Shown here: positions 6,001-6,723 of the stretch, piece after piece
How the letters are laid out: each line of letters opens with the position of its first letter
Numbering within the stretch: position 1 is the first letter of the stretch
Assembly: GCA_905199135.1 (NCBI GenBank)
Contig: CAJKFC010000097.1
Coordinates: 1 to 6,723, forward strand
Source: an uncultured Eubacteriales bacterium
GTDB taxonomy: Bacteria; Bacillota; Clostridia; Oscillospirales; Butyricicoccaceae
Length of the DNA: 6,723 nt
Direction: 5' to 3'
Made by a program: the position numbers and the translations under genes
The notes under the pieces: model-generated
The model's database searches: none
Told to the model about the DNA's origin: nothing
The model's input: the letters and a program-made list of their open reading frames with translations, nothing else

Positions 6001-6723
6001 GCATATATCATAAATACTGCCGGGAAGAAACAGACAGCAGCGGTCGTCTTGTGAGCTTTTCGGTGCAGTATCCCGAAAACTTCAACTTTGCCTACGATGT
6101 GGTGGATGAGATAGCCGAAAGCGACCCCAATAATACCGCCATAGTATGGTGCAACGACGAGGGCGAAGAGAGAATATTCACCTTCGGCGATGTCAGGGAG
6201 CAGAGCTGCCGCATGGCCAATGTCTTTAAAGCCGCCGGTATAGGCAGAGGCGACAGGGTTATGCTGGTTTTGAAGAGACATTTTGAATACTGGTTTGCCG
6301 CCGTCGCCCTCCACAGGCTTGGAGCAGTAATGATTCCCGCCACCCACATGCTGACCGAGGACGACTACATATACCGTCTCAAAGCGGCAAAAGTAAAGGG
6401 AATTGTCTGCACCGTGCAGGACGATGTACCCCAAAAGATATCCCATGCCCTCAAGGCGGCAGGCATTGAAGCAAAGCTGTGGTGTGTCAAAGGTGAGCAC
6501 GAAGGCTTTGAAAATCTGACAAAGGCAACACTTGCGGCAGATACCCATTTTGAAAGAGCCGAAACTCTGGCAACAGACCCCATGATGCTCTATTTTACTT
6601 CGGGTACAACAGGCTATCCCAAAGGAGTGATACACGATCACACCTATCCTCTTGCCCATATAGTGACCGCCAAATACTGGCAGCAGGCAGAGGAAGGCGG
6701 ACTTCACTTTACCGTTGCAGAGA
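5997..6723 (+). CDS. AMP-forming acyl/acetyl-CoA synthetase, N-terminal part (cut by window edge)
   Basis: The first 242 residues of an adenylate-forming enzyme (ANL superfamily), open to the right edge; complete relatives have about 550. Such enzymes activate a carboxylic acid with ATP to an acyl-AMP and then form the CoA thioester. Seen: an N-terminal PENFNFAYDVVDEIA segment (residues 26-40), a FTFGDVREQS region (about 57-66), HRLGAVMIPATHML (106-119), and the P-loop-like adenylation motif TSGTTGYPKG at 201-210, followed by VIHDHTYPLAH and GGLHFTVAE. These resemble the medium-chain acyl-CoA/acetyl-CoA synthetase branch; the substrate cannot be settled because the acyl-pocket and C-terminal domain lie outside. 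No signal peptide or membrane segment is visible, so it should be cytoplasmic. The ATGA overlap with accA and a good AAAGGAG place it in the fatty acid operon. Supplying acetyl-CoA or a FabH primer, or activating exogenous fatty acid, are inferred possibilities. Confidence 0.88.
   Translation, partial: MSIYHKYCREETDSSGRLVSFSVQYPENFNFAYDVVDEIAESDPNNTAIVWCNDEGEERIFTFGDVREQSCRMANVFKAAGIGRGDRVMLVLKRHFEYWFAAVALHRLGAVMIPATHMLTEDDYIYRLKAAKVKGIVCTVQDDVPQKISHALKAAGIEAKLWCVKGEHEGFENLTKATLAADTHFERAETLATDPMMLYFTSGTTGYPKGVIHDHTYPLAHIVTAKYWQQAEEGGLHFTVAE

Noticed and set aside
5871..6707. 278-codon open reading frame on the minus strand opposite the end of accA and the CoA-ligase
   Set aside because: The plus strand there encodes a clear adenylation-domain protein with TSGTTGYPKG and a proper ribosome site; the minus-strand translation resembles no family I know.

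Overview
The window is a nearly gapless, single-strand (+) stretch of a bacterial type II fatty acid synthesis operon. In order it holds the 3' end of fabD, then complete fabG, fabF, accB, fabZ, accC, accD and accA, and finally the 5' part of an AMP-forming acyl/acetyl-CoA synthetase gene that runs off the right edge. This gene order, with fabZ between accB and accC and all four acetyl-CoA carboxylase genes inside the fab cluster, is characteristic of Clostridia. The strong AGGAGG/AAGGAG ribosome sites, the short AccA without a long N-terminal helix, the cysteine-rich proteins and the heavy use of ATA for isoleucine (14 of 23 Ile codons in fabG) in roughly half-GC DNA also fit an anaerobic, probably gut-type, clostridial Firmicute. 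Species cannot be told from the sequence.

Layout: fabD tail 1-210; fabG 204-929; fabF 942-2186; accB 2183-2608; fabZ 2605-3024; accC 3028-4332; accD 4337-5197; accA 5194-6000; CoA-ligase 5997 to the edge. Junctions are either overlaps (7 nt at fabD/fabG; 4-nt ATGA at fabF/accB, accB/fabZ, accD/accA and accA/ligase) or gaps of 3-12 nt. There is no internal promoter or forward terminator to be seen, so one polycistronic transcript with translational coupling is the simplest reading. No RNA gene, mobile element, CRISPR array or non-coding stretch is present.

How the genes work together: AccB (biotin carrier), AccC (biotin carboxylase) and AccD/AccA (carboxyltransferase beta/alpha) make malonyl-CoA. 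FabD loads malonyl onto ACP. FabF condenses it with the growing acyl-ACP, FabG reduces the ketone and FabZ dehydrates the hydroxyacyl-ACP. The enoyl reductase, FabH and ACP genes are not in the window and are presumably upstream of fabD. The coupled CoA-ligase could supply acetyl-CoA or another acyl-CoA to the pathway; that role is inference.

This is mostly a well-known pathway and I see no clear new system. The points worth a second look are: a 7-8 residue deletion in AccC just after its active-site Arg; a CX2C/CXC rather than CX2C/CX2C zinc ribbon in AccD; in-frame A-rich slippery heptamers in fabD and accD whose -1 frames run open into the next gene; a hairpin in accD that looks like an antisense terminator; and the acyl-CoA synthetase coupled to accA.
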